Origin: Castor canadensis
Taxonomy: Eukaryota; Chordata; Mammalia; Rodentia; Castoridae
Direction of reading: 5' to 3'
Assembly: GCF_047511655.1 (NCBI RefSeq)
Contig: NC_133390.1
Coordinates: forward strand, 166,692,583-166,756,582
DNA length: 64,000 bases
This document shows, one piece after another, positions 42,449 through 54,800 of the stretch. The notes below the pieces were generated by a model. It saw only the letters and a list, made by a program, of their open reading frames with translations, was not told where the DNA came from and ran no database searches. Each line of letters opens with the position of its first letter. The stretch's first letter is position 1. A program made the translations under genes and the position numbers.

Positions 42449-42598
42449 GTGGGGCTGTAGCTCAGTGGTAGAGCAGTTACTTGGCATACAAAGGTCCTGG
42501 GTTCCATCCCCAGCAAGGAAGGAAGGAGGGAGGGAGGGAGAGAGGGAGGGGGAAGAGGAGAGGAGAGGAGAGGAGAGAGGAGGGAAGGAGGGAGGAAA
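42449..42598 (+). repeat. ID SINE followed by purine-only GGAAG/GGGA microsatellite
   Basis: ID unit 'ggggctgtagctcagtggta' to 'gggttccatccccagcaagg', then an almost pure purine tract (about 42,513-42,597) of GGAAG, GGGA and GGAGA units. Confidence 0.75.
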
Positions 42599-42599
42599 T

Positions 42600-43035
42600 C
42601 AAATATATATGAAAGTTACAAGCTAAAGGACACCACAATGAAGCAATCAAACAAATCCCAGATTAAGACATTGCACAAGACAACTGGCCCAGTCTCTTCA
42701 TAGTCAATGTCATGGAGGGGAAAAAAGCAAGGACCATTCTAGATTAAAAGACACTTAAGAGATGTAACAACAAAATTTGTTGTACGATCCTTGATTGAAT
42801 CCTGGTTGAAACCAGCTCTAAAGACATTTCTGGCAAAACTGAAGAAATTTAAATTTGAACGAGATTATTAGGCCCTTATTGTTAATTTTTTGAGAGTGAA
42901 AATTGTCCATTAAGTAAGAAAATGCCTATGTTAGATATGAAGTATGCAATAGTTTATGAAGTATCTACCACTGAAATATTCAGCTGGAGAGATATTATGA
43001 TGCCTATAATTTATTTCAAAGATTCCACCCCTCAA
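42600..43035 (+). repeat. Old interspersed repeat, probably LINE-1 3' region
   Basis: 'ttgattgaatcctggttgaa' and 'gcccttattgttaatttttt' resemble a common decayed mammalian repeat; family not certain. Confidence 0.35.
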
Positions 43036-43054
43036 ATAAACAAGTAGGATAAAT

Positions 43055-43145
43055 TGTTGTTTATTTTTTGAGACAGAAGTTCGCTATGGTAGCTCAAGCT
43101 GGCCTCAAGATCCTCCTGCCTCCCAAGTGCTGGAACACTATATTT
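43055..43145 (-). repeat. Inverted B1-like SINE
   Basis: 'gagacagaagttcgctatgg', 'ctggcctcaagatcctcctg', 'ctcccaagtgctgga'. Confidence 0.65.
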
Positions 43146-43309
43146 GCCCAAGTATCGAGTTTTTAACAATGATGGCAATTAGGTGATAGATATGAGTGTT
43201 TATTGAGTTATCATATTTGCTTTTTCAAATATGTTTGAAAAGTAAAAGGATTCCATTTTTTATTCATAGTTCCACAAAGAAAAAAAGTTAAGGATCTGCT
43301 GTGTTGGCC

Positions 43310-43615
43310 AGGATGCAGGGAAGTGCATACATCCCAGGTTGTCAGTGGGAAGTACAAATTCGGACCTTTAGCAAAGCTGTCCTCTGATGCAGCAATGCCA
43401 CATCTGGGAATTTAACATGCAAAGTGTACTTGAGTGTGCACAATTACATGAATAAATCACCACAACTTTATTTTTATAACAAAAGATTAGGCACAGCTTA
43501 TATACCCACCAATAGGAGCTGCTGGATGCATTTTTCTGTTATCCACATAGCAGAGAGTATATACTCTAGGCATTTTATGCTCTTAGGAAACTCTGTGATG
43601 CATTGCTAAATGAGC
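43310..43615 (+). repeat. Old L1M-type LINE 3' region
   Basis: 'gatgcagcaatgccacatct', 'cacaactttatttttataac' and 'tatacccaccaataggagct' fit the decayed mammalian L1 3' pattern. Confidence 0.45.
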
Positions 43616-43774
43616 ATTGCATAAGGCAGGCAATGATAAAGTCGTACTTATCACCAAATCTGTAGAGTAAAGTGCCTGACACACCTGGGCTCACAGTTAA
43701 CATCAGTTGAGGGACTGAACACAGATTTGGACATGACTGCTATGGTACAGCTCAGGTTCAAGACAAAGAAACAT

Positions 43775-44000
43775 CTGGGCGCCAGTGGCTCACACCTGTA
43801 ATCCTAGCTACTCAGGAGGCAGCTATCAGGAGGATTATGGTTCAAAGTCAGCCCCAGGCAAATAGTTTGTAACACCCTATTCCGAAAATATCCAACACAC
43901 ACAAAAAAAGGCTGGTAGAGTGGTTCAAGTGGTAGAGTGCCTGTCTAGCAAGCGTGAGGCCCTTAGTTCAAATCCCAGCACTGCCAGAAAAAAAAAAGGG
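43775..44000 (+). repeat. 7SL + ID dimer SINE
   Basis: 'tgggcgccagtggctcacac' head, 'ggttcaaagtcagccccagg' body, ID half 'ggctggtagagtggttcaag', end 'gttcaaatcccagcactgcc' and A run. Confidence 0.85.
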
Positions 44001-44915
44001 CAGATCATCTACCTTCTTTAAACACCTTAGGTCATACTTCTTGAATTTGCAAAAATTTGAATTTTTCCACAAGGATATGCACCATATCCTTCTTTGCAAA
44101 TCAGTGCAAAAATCACTCTAAGGAGAAAGAAGGGAAAAAAATTCACAAAGAATGATGAAGAGAATTTGCTGAACCAGGGAGGCTAATATAACAACTTAGA
44201 CTTAATAAAAAAAAATTTACTCCAAGCTTCCTGTCAGGCAAGGCAAAAAAGGGAAACCCATAGGACACAGAACTTCTGTTACCTGTAGAAGGAAGGACAC
44301 CGATTCCTTAAGAGCCATGCTTATTACAGTGTGGGAAGTGATGTGCCCAGGAGTCCCTAGTAGAAAACTGAGAAGCTTACCTTAGTCACATGCTTTGGAA
44401 GGATAGGACTCAACAATGGTGATGCCAGAATATTGGTACTTCCAAGTGATGTGGTCATCCTGATTCATCTAAGTACACTCTGTCAGATGTTTGCGCAGCG
44501 TCAGCATTGCCAGAGGACACATTCTCAGAACTTACCTTTCTCATTAAGCAACAAGCTGCTGTATTTGCATGTACTTTCTTAAGGTCTTCTGTATTTGCTC
44601 AACTTAAATTAAAACGTAATACCCTCTAAGGGAATCGTGAGTGCGTTAAAGAACTTTACATAGTTTCCATGAGTGCTCAAGACAGCTTGTGGCAAAGGCA
44701 TTACAGGCTTTCTTTGGACTCCTCTGATTGTGTCTCAGTCCCCTGGGGCAAAGAGGTGACCTTGGACCAGGGGCATATGTGAACCTCACCTTCCTCGTCT
44801 GTGAAAATGATTATTGTGCAGATAAAATGAGATGGGAAGTGCTGGAGTTGATAATGGCTTGCAGGGCTGCTGTTTACATTACCACATGTCATAACTCATG
44901 GCTAAAAGCACACCC
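44001..44915. other. Intergenic upstream of GDAP1L1, nothing recognised
   Basis: AT-rich to mixed sequence without gene or clear repeat. Confidence 0.4.
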
Positions 44916-44916
44916 T

Positions 44917-45100
44917 GGAGCCACACTGCCTGGGTTTGAATCTCAGCTCCACCAGTTAGTGGCTATGTGACCTTTGGCAAGGTCACTTAGCCTCTTTTGC
45001 CTTAGTTTCTTTGTCTGTAAAATAGGCTAATAGGACTTTCCTGAAGGCCAAATGGGTTCATGGCTGTAAAGCCCTTAGAACAGTACCTGGGCACACAGAA
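44917..45100 (+). repeat. MIR-type SINE
   Basis: 'cctgggtttgaatctcagct', 'agtggctatgtgacctttgg' and 'cttttgccttagtttctttg' are the full MIR pattern. Confidence 0.75.
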
Positions 45101-45299
45101 ATGCACCTGTCTTGTTAAATAATTCATAGCTTGTTCCTTCCTGTGCTTAGAAGCCCTTCAGGCAAAGAAATTGTAAATAACAGTTTCGAAGACAGCTGCT
45201 ATTCCTTGTTAAAAGGAATAGATCTGTCTACCCTACCTGTCATCCTGGGAGGTCTTTCCCTGTTAGGCTGGAAGGCCCCAGCGCGTTTGTAATGGTGGA

Positions 45300-45800
45300 A
45301 TCTTAGGCAGGTGACTGGCCGGCTGTGCGCTCCCAGAGGACGCGGCCCTGGTCCCCTGGATTCTCGCACCCTTCCTGGAGCCCCGGGGAGGCCCGCGGCT
45401 TTCCCGGTGTGGGGAGGGAAGGAGCCGGGATCCCCCTCGCCCCTCCCCCTCGCCCAGTGAGTAATGACATTGGCGGGGAGGGGGAGGGAAGGAGAGGGGC
45501 CGGCTCGGCGAGGCCATGTGATGCTGGGCGAGCAAGCCGCGGAGCCGCCGTCTTCCTCCTCGGATCGCGGGCTGTCATGGCGACCCCCAACAACCTGACC
45601 CCCACCAACTGCAGCTGGTGGCCCATCTCGGCGCTGGAGAGCGATGCGGCCAAGCCTGCCGAGGCCCCGGACGCGCCCGAGGCGGCCAGCCCCGCCCATT
45701 GGCCCAAGGAGAGCCTGGTTCTGTACCACTGGACCCAGTCCTTCAGCTCGCAGAAGGTAGGGCCGCGCGGGGGTCTAGGGGAGGGGAGCCAGGGCTGGGG
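45300..45800 (+). promoter_or_regulatory. GDAP1L1: GDAP1L1 CpG island / promoter and 5' UTR
   Basis: GC- and CpG-rich block around the first coding exon, flanked by AT-richer sequence. No TATA box is obvious. The transcription start is inferred to lie a few hundred bases or less before ATG 45577. Confidence 0.7.
45577..45756 (+). CDS. GDAP1L1: GDAP1L1 coding exon 1
   Basis: ATG in GCTGTCATGG context, 60 complete codons ending ...SSQK, donor AAG|GTAGGG. The frame remains open into the intron by chance because of high GC. Confidence 0.96.
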
Positions 45801-48800
45801 TCCGGGCCCCGAGAGACTGGAGGGAGCGAGAGGGTGTCGCCAAGGTTCCAGGCCGATGTCCTCGGAGGTCACTGACCGGCCCTACCTGGGCCCCAGAGCA
45901 CAGTCCCCAATGCCAGGAACAGCCATGCTGCCTCTTTCCTTTCCAAGAGACCCGTGCATTGGGGGGCTGAGAAGAGACAAAGGCAAGGGACAGCAGGCAC
46001 TGCCGGCAAGCGGCCTGCTGGGGCTGCTGCGGTGGCAGGAGAAGCCTCCCTGGGGTTCAGCCTCCCTCCCTCTGCTGTCCAGCACACTGCAGGCCCCAGG
46101 GCAGAGCTCCGGCTCCCTCTGTCCTGGCCTGGATCTTCCTTTCCCTGGAGCTTGGGACCTCTGTCCCAGTCGTCACCCGCCTCCCCCTCATCTCCAGCCC
46201 CTCAGAGCTGTGTTTTGCTTTTAAAGGCACAAACCGACCTGTCCCCTTCCACCCCTCTCAGACCCAGGGCAGCTGAGGCAGGCAGTTGGGAGTCCAGCCT
46301 GGTGCGGTCATTGGGGTTCCAGCTTCCTCGGAGTGAGACTCGGGACTGCGCCCTTAAGACCCAAACACCTCTAATGACCGCAATCTCCCAAACTGGGCAG
46401 CTGTCCTTTCTCTGGTGGGTTCAGCACCATGGCCAGAGCCCAGAGACCCGTCCTTGCTGAGTTCCTGGCTCTTCCTCTCCTTTTGTTTCCCTCACTCGTT
46501 TTCCACATGGAAAAAATAGATTCCGTGAAAGGAAAGGGTTTAGAACTGAAAGACTTGAGTTTGAGTTTCGGTCCAGGCTCAGTTTCATCACCTGGAAAAT
46601 GGGCTGGTGAAAATAAGAATGAAAACAGTCACCTTGAACTCCAGCCCATCTTTAGGGTCCCAGGTTTAACTTAGTGTCCCTGACTGGCTCTGTTACAATC
46701 ACTAGATGATCCTGGCTGAGACACAGCCTGCAGCCTACTGGATTCTGCCCCAGAGGTCCTGGTTCAGTCAGTCTGAAGGGCCCACACACTGCATTTCCGA
46801 CAGGCCACCAGGTGATGCTGAAGAGGCTGGATCATGGTTCACCTTTGAGCCACCCCATCTGTGGGGTCCCCACAGATGGACCCCAGTGGGAGAGCCATCT
46901 TCTCCTCATGCACTGTGGAGCTTTGCACAAATCCTTTCGCCTCTCCAAAGCCTCAGTGTTCTAATCTGTAAAACGGGCTAACACGGTCACTTCTTCAAGG
47001 GCTGTTGGGAGGGTAAAATGAGATGATGCACAGAAAGTGCTGATGGTAAGGACTGGCAAAGGATCACAGCTCTGCTAATAATGGTGTTGTGATGTTGTGA
47101 AACTGCTGGGTAATGGGGTTGGGGGTGTAACTCAGTGCCAGAGCTCCTGCTTAGTATGCACAGGCCCTGGGCTCATTCCTACTGCTAAAAAAAAGTGCTA
47201 GGGAAAGGAAGGCCAAAGATAACCAAGGTCATCCTAGGACTCGTCCATAAGTCCTTCATGTACTTGCTGAGCACCTACTGAATGCCAGGCACTGTGCCGG
47301 GTGCAGGGGGGTGGAGGTGAATCAGACTGAACTCTGGGCTCCAGAACCTCTGTCGGGAATCAGGCCACTGTGTCTGGGACTGGACAGGGAAGGGGAAGGC
47401 ATCTCCCTCCCCACCCTCTGAGGGAGCCTCCTGCTTTGCTCCTATTCCACCTGAGCTCAGGGCATAGGTGACATTGGAGTCAGGGATGGGAACAGTAACC
47501 CTACTTTTGTCTAAGTGTCTACCGAACTAGCCTGGACATCCTCCTGCCTCACTTGCCAGTGCCTCCCCCTGTTCATGGCCCCAGGATTCCAGAGGCCATG
47601 CAGTCTGGCAAAAGAGCATGGGTCAACAGTCATGTGGTCCTGGGTCCCAGTCTCTTTTTGGCTGCTTACGGGTTGAGTGACCTTGGACAAGTCACTTCAT
47701 CTCTCTGTGAGTCAACATCCTCACCTGGAAAAGCGGACTCCCTGCCTCCCCTGCAGAATTTCTAGGATTTTTTGTGCATGCTAAGTACCTGGCAGAAAGC
47801 TTAGTAGACACATTTCCTTCCTTCCTTCCTTCCTTCCTTCTGGCCATGAAGGGCCTTGCTCCCCATGGGGGGTCATCTGAGAAACCCAGCCTTAATGGCA
47901 CAGGAGCTGTTAATAGCAGAAGCAGCCCACCCTCAGGAGCAATAGCAGCAACCCTGGACATCTGGGGACTGCTCCCCACCCACAGGGCAAGCAGGGTAGT
48001 GCAGGAATCCAGACCCTAGACCCCGGAGCCAGACATCCTGGGTAGCCTCCACCACTGAGAAGCTAGGCAATCCGCACATGCTACCTAACTCCTTGTGCCT
48101 CGGTTGACCAATCTGTACACTGTGAGTGATAATAGAGCTTCCTCCACAGGGTCACTGCAAGGAGGCTGCACAGAGGCCCTTGCAATCACCGAGAATAGCT
48201 TGTGGTGTATAGGAAGTGCTCCATGAGTTCTGGCTGTATATGGCATAAGCCAGACTCAAGGTCCAACCGAAACCCTGACATTCCCAGTGTGGCCGTGTGC
48301 AAACCTCTCTAGGTTGCATTCTGCTCAGCTGTTTGCAGAGGTGCCAGCAAAGGTGCCTCCCTTTGAGGGTTGTGAGGACTGAATGATGTCATAGGTGGTC
48401 AGTGGTCACACATTGAGCACCTGCCTTATGCAATTCTCAGACACCGTCATGGGGGATGGTTCAGGGCCACGGATGGGGTTTAGAGGACACTCTAAATGCC
48501 AAATGTAAATGTGAGTGAGCTCCTGAGGCCCTCCTGGCCCACTGTCATTTGCCTCTGGGGGCAGGAGCAAGATTGAGAGGGACAAAAATGCAAGCATTCA
48601 GAGAACCAAGATTCCAGTGTTGGCAGTTCCACAGTCCTCATCCTTTCATCCTCAGTTTCCCAGAGGGGAGATAAAATCTGCCTCACTTCCTCCCTCTCCA
48701 GGCAGCAAGAAGGGCCCTGCCTCTGTGTCTCCGGATTTTTCTGTATACACACCTCACACCTACCAGCTTTTTTAAAAACTAAGATTGCTACTTGCTAGCT

Positions 48801-51800
48801 GTGTGTCTTTGAACGAGTTATTCATTGTATCTATATGAGTTTCCTCTTTTGTAAACTGAGGACACTAGTAGGTACTAGGTATTCGTAGGGATTAGTGAGT
48901 TAATATAAATGAAGCTTTGAGCACAGTGCCTGGCACAGTGGAAGAGCCATGTGAGAGTTACCTACTGCTCTTACTGTTTCTACTAGAGCAAGATTCTGAG
49001 GGCCACCCTGGCTCCCTTACTCCATCCTCTTGGGTTCTGCCATTGTCATGGCTGGGTTTACTGGGAGCCAAGCCTTTGGTCCCCAGGAGTAAGAAACCCC
49101 AGGTGTGGATCCAGGGTCCAGTCCTGACACCCAGGCCCAGCAGGAGGGAGCAAGAGGTAGAGGATGACCTCTACTTCCTACCCTGGTCTTGCCTTTCAAA
49201 CTCCTGGGCTCTGGCCCCAAGTCTGTCCACACTGTATTTTTATACCCTTCTGCTCAGATACCCACAGTGGCTCCCCAGTTCCTCCAGGAGAGACCCAGAG
49301 TCTTCACAATAGCCCTGGGAGTCCTGGCTGGGATCAGAACAAAGTCAGGGATAGCCTGTGAACCCTTCTCAGCATGATGTTTTTAATTGAATAAAATAAA
49401 ATACATGATTATTAGATTGAAAAAGAAACTAGTCATATTGAAGTACAGCTATTGAAATATTTATAAAACAAGCATGATTGTAATGACGTGTGTTTCTGTG
49501 TTAACCTGTTATCTACCACAATGAGTGGCAGGTCTGATCACACCCAAGTACAAGTCACAATGCGTGCGCCATGCTTCACGGTACCTGCACCAACTGTGAA
49601 TCCAAGCCCACACCACTGCACTTCGCCATCCACATTCCTAGTGAGCCAATGTCAGCTTTCATTGCTGAAAATAGACACATCATTTCCCATCTTAGTTCAG
49701 GGACCCTGGATCTGCTCATGGAGCCCTGGGTCTGGGAGTCTCCATTAAGACCCCTGCACTTGATCCTTTCTGCATTCCTCTCCTGTCCCCATCTACCCTG
49801 CTCCAGCCACCCTGACTTCTGAGGGCCACCTTAGTTAGCACTGTTCCTTCTCCTAGACTTCCAGGCCCCTGTGTGGACCGCTTCCTCACCCTGATCCAGC
49901 TTTTGCTCCAATGTCAGAGGCCCACCTGATGGACCACCATCTCCCTGATGCCCATGTCTCTGACCCTGTCCTACTGTTTTACCTGTATCTATCTGCCCCC
50001 ACCAGAATATCAGTTCTCCAGGGCAGGGATCTGTTTCATAGTAGGCATTCAGTGAATACATACTGAAAAGCCATGTATTTGTAAGGTGTTAAATAAAGGT
50101 GTTTGATTCTATAAGCCTAAAACTACTCTAAAAAATAAAGTCTATTAATTTTTTTAAAAAAGATATTTGAGATCAAGAAGGCCCAGAGACTCTGAGTGCT
50201 TTTTACAAAGTCACACAGCAACTAAATGGCATCATATAAAAAGGTCCTGGTGAGGAAGAAGGCATCCCATTGTGACCCATCAAATGAAGCACCAGTGGGC
50301 ACTTTGGCACCACAGAGAAGACAGTGGACCCAGGATTGACAGAGTGGTGGCCACCTAAGTCTGGTGGAGCGTCCAGGAGACAGAGATGGCAGATGGCCTT
50401 GGTGGCTGTGTGCCCTTCCCTTGGGCTTGGCTTCCTCTCTGGGCTCCCCTCCCCCACAGGATGGCACATGGCTCTGGCCTGCAGCTCAGCTAAAGGTGAA
50501 AATCTCCTTGACCAAGTGCCAGGGTGGCCTAGAGGCAGCTCCCCATAGGTTATGGTGTTTCTAAAGATAGGCCCCTCCCCAGGCAGCAGCCACACCTGAC
50601 ACCCTCACGGGAGCCCCAGGGCTGAGCCCAGAGAGTGACCCTTCAGGGAGGTGCCCTGCTGGGAGGGAAGGCCAAGGGCAGGGAGCTGGTTTGGTTTCTG
50701 TTTCCATCTGTTTGGAGGTCTCAGCTTGACCAGGAGGTTCAATGGCCTGGTGGAGCCTTAATGTGAGGCCAGAGGACATTGGGACAAGTGAGAAGGGAAT
50801 GAGTTTTTTGCTCCCACCCAGTCTGGTCTTAATGCTCTGGGGCTGCTCCAGGGCACAAGCCACCCATAAGCTCAAATGTCACATCCACACAGGCACTCAC
50901 TCACGCAAGGACACACACCCATGTGCACACACACTTCCACCATATCACTCATCCAATGCTTGAGTACACATGCACCTCCACACTCATGCACACACAGACA
51001 CACACGCACGCTTGCCTACACGCCCCTCACACACCCAGACCCAAACAGAGGCCGCCCCCAGGCTGCTCACTCCATGCAGCGGTTCCTGCTGTCTCTAGCA
51101 GAACCAGCAACCCCTCCCACTGCCCACGGAGCAGTGGAGCCGCCAGGCCTCCTGCGGGGGCTGAGTGTAGTGTCTGCTCACAGTAAGGCTGCAGGGCGCT
51201 CCAAAGATGGAGTCCAACGCCCGCATTTGACTGACAAGAAAAAGAAGGCTCAGAGGAGCAGTGATAGTTCTAAGGTCACACAGCATTGCTCTGGCAGAAC
51301 CAGGAAATTCAGTGTGTCTCTGCCTCCAGTCCAGGGTCTCTGTCTGTACCAGGAGCCCCTTCTGTGGAACTGGCTTTTGGCTAATGTAGCAAATGAATCT
51401 GTGAGTGAGTCTTGGAGGTCAGAGTAAATTTGCCTCTCCCTCCTAACAGTCCATCAAACAGAAGGGGCTGTTTTAAATCAGCTGCTAAACTGCTGTATGA
51501 CTTTGGGTAAGTTGTTTGCCTTCTTTGGACTTTAGTTTTCCCATCAAAGACAATAAGGAAACACTTCCTGCTCTTCCCTTCTGAAGGGGGCCTATTGTGA
51601 GCAGGCAATCAGATGGGAAGGTGCCAGTGCTGGTGACTCACAGCTATAATCCTAGCTACTCAGGGGGCAGAGATCAGGAGGATCATGGTTTAAAGCCAGC
51701 CCAGGCAAATAGTTCATGAGACCCCCATCTTGAAAAAACCCATCACAAAAAAAGGGTTGGTGGAGTGGCTCAAGGTGTAGGTCCTGAGTTCAAATCCCAG

Positions 51801-54800
51801 TACTGCAAAAAAAATGGGGAAGGTGTCTACAGGCAACACCAGCTGTTTAGTGACTCTTGCAGCACTGTAACAAAACAACTTAAAGGGAGGAATTGCTTAT
51901 GGCTCATGGTTTCAGAGGGTTCAGCTCATGGTCACTGGGTTCCTTGTTTCTAGGCCTGTAGGGAGGCAGGACATCATGGCGGTGGGAGCAGGTGGGAGGA
52001 TGTTCATGGCAGACAGGAGAGAGAGAGAGAGAGAGAACTAGGCCTAATCTGCTAAGGTGCTGTCCCCTGGGATCAACTTCCTCCAGTCAGGCCCCATCTC
52101 CTAAAGTTTCTAGACCCTTCCAAAATAGCACCACCAGCTGGGACCCAAGCGTTCCCCAATGAGCCTGTGGGGATATTTCATATTTGAATCATAACATCAT
52201 CTCACTTTTTCCCTCAAGTAATTCGAGAAGTTTACCTTTTGATTACATTGATTAGAATTTCTGTGAATTTCCTGGCCAGATCAGCCCTGCAGGCTGGACT
52301 GAGTGGTCCATCATGATAACGATAATTATGAATTTCATGCCATCTACGTGCCAGACAGGGATGGTACTATTAATACTCTCATTTTGCAAATGAAGAAACT
52401 GAGGCTCAGAAAGCTTCAGGAATTGGCCCCCAGTCCCACAGCAGGAATCCTCTCCAGGGTGTCCAGCTAAAACTCAGCCCCTGACCACCAGCCAGCACTG
52501 CCCTTGTCCCAGGACAGGACTCTGTTTTGCCCATCACCAAGCACCTGCCCCAGGAGACGAATCCCCTGCCCCCCACATGCCCAAGAATGGGCTGAAAGCA
52601 ACAGTGTCCCCTCCTGTGTGTGACCTCTGACCTCCCTCCCCACACATCCCGCCCCACCCGGGCAGAGTGTCCCCTGTGTCCGCCCGCCTTCCCCCGCTCT
52701 GACCCTGGCACCTGCAGGTGCGGCTGGTAATCGCGGAGAAGGGGCTGGTGTGTGAGGAGCGGGATGTGAGCCTGCCACAGAGCGAGCACAAGGAGCCCTG
52801 GTTCATGCGACTCAACCTGGGTGAGGAGGTACCCGTCATCATCCACCGTGACAACATCATCAGTGACTATGACCAGATCATCGACTATGTGGAGCGCACG
52901 TTCACAGGAGGTACAGCAGTGACTCCTGCCTGGGCAGGGTCACAGGCTCCAGGGTCCCCATAAGCTCAGACAGGGTCCCTGAACCTCGGCAAGCCTGGGG
53001 AAAGCTGCTGGACTATGGGTGAGGCCCATTGTCCCCCCCAAAGGAACTACAGGATACAGGCAGAGCTCAGATGCCCCCAGGAAGTACAGAGCCATGGGCA
53101 TGGCCACAGACCCATAGCCCCCAACCTTCTCTACTGGCACTGCAGGGAGAGGGTGTGGCCCCGATCCTCTAGAGGAGTCATGGGACTAGTTCCCTCCCCC
53201 AGGACCTCTGGAGACACAGGACCAGTCACAGATCCTCAGGTTCCCACAGACAAGGTCTGTGTCCCCTGGAGCCCTGTAAGCATGGTCGGGGCCAGATTCC
53301 CAGGAACCTCACAGACATGATCCCCTAGCATCCCAAATATATTATTATTATATTCTATATTCTATAGAATATAATATTCTATAATATTCTATATTTCCCT
53401 CCCTGCAGGTTCAGGAGCTCGCTGTCTATGGCAGAGGCTCAGGGAGCTGTGGAGAGGGGCCCAGGGCTCAGGCTTGTAAAGAATATGAATTACTTGCCAA
53501 TGACTAAAAACCAAGGAGACTTAAGTTTTAAGCATCCAGGTTTCCACCCTCTCTGGAAATCAGGAAACACTGGGCCCAGATCCCACCTGGCCACCATCTG
53601 ATGCTGAGTAGCTACCCTTTTGAGGGACAGCTTGGAGGAGACCAGTGAGGAGAGGTAGCCACGGGGTCACTAGGATCTCTTGTCAGTCAGTGGCCCAGTT
53701 CCGGGAAGGGGTGGGCCAGGGACCTTTGGGTGTGGCATTTGGCGTTCTGGGGTGCTAGGGGCAGGTGGCTGAGACAGGGCCAATCACCGACCACAGTCCA
53801 GCCCTTGTTGGTGTCCTGCAGAGCACGTGGTGGCCCTGATGCCTGAGGCAGGCAGCCCGCAACATGCACGGGTGCTGCAGTACCGGGAGCTGCTGGACGC
53901 ATTGCCCATGGACGCCTACACGCACGGCTGCATCCTGCACCCTGAGCTCACCACTGACTCCATGATCCCCAAGTACGCCACGGCCGAGATCCGCAGTGAG
54001 TGCCGGCTGCACTGTTCACCGCCCTCTCCCTCCTGGGCCTCTATTCCTGAGTCTCTTTCCTCCCTTCCCTCTCTCCCTGTTGCCTTGTTTCTCTCTCTCT
54101 CTCTCTCTCTCTGGCCTTCCATCTCTCATCGTCTCTGTAGTCTCTCTCTCTCATTCCCTCTCTGTGCTCTGCCCTTCTCTTGCCACCCATTCAGAGGCTA
54201 CAGGGTCATCTGTCCTCCAGAGTTTTTTCTTGTCCCTGGGAAACTGGAAGACCTCCCCACAGGAGTGCCAGCTGTAGACTCCTGGGGTTAGGGTCCAGAA
54301 AGGCATCCTGAAGCCAGTGGCCAAAGGCACTAAGTGACCTCATGGTTGGGGTTACCAAAGAAGGCTGTCCAGTGGGGGCCCCTATATGTCCCCAGCCTGG
54401 TTCATCCTTTCCTGTCGAGCACTCAGTGGATGGAAGTTGGATTAAGTTAGATGATCCATCAATAGCTGCTCACCAGGATTTTGGTGTGGACTCTAGGGAA
54501 CCTCGGGATCCTTTAGGTGGAAGAGACATGAGCACCTTATGGATCATAGGTGCTCAGTAAATGGCCACTTCTTTTCTCTCTTCGTCCACTGTCCCACTGA
54601 TGTGCAAAGGCAGGGAGGCGGGGGAGTTAAGATCTCAGCCCTGTCCCTTAGACTCAGGATTTACCTATACAGTCCTGCCGGCCTTCAGTCAGCAGTACTT
54701 ATGAGGCCCTGGGCAGGGTCTAGGGACTGACAGAGATGAACAGAGCTTCTGCTCTCCCAGGGTCACAGTTTCATGGAGCAAAGACAAGGATCAGGTTATT

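Larger units (their letters stand above)
45757..52717 (+). other. GDAP1L1: GDAP1L1 intron 1
   Basis: 7 kb, mostly unique with old MIR and L2-like fragments. Young dimeric SINEs are sparse here compared with the intergenic region (51,620 is the clear one). Only sequence 46,000-46,500 is unusually C/T-rich. Confidence 0.9.

Noticed and set aside
42449-42515. tRNA-like sequence ('gtagctcagtggtagagc ... ggttccatccccagc')
   Set aside because: ID SINEs descend from tRNA and keep A/B boxes; this one has an A/G tail and no good cloverleaf. The same applies to the other ID copies.
45325-46224. 299-codon ORF through GDAP1L1 exon 1
   Set aside because: It contains the real exon 1 frame but runs past the conserved GT donor at 45757 into GC-rich intron; the true protein continues at 52718.
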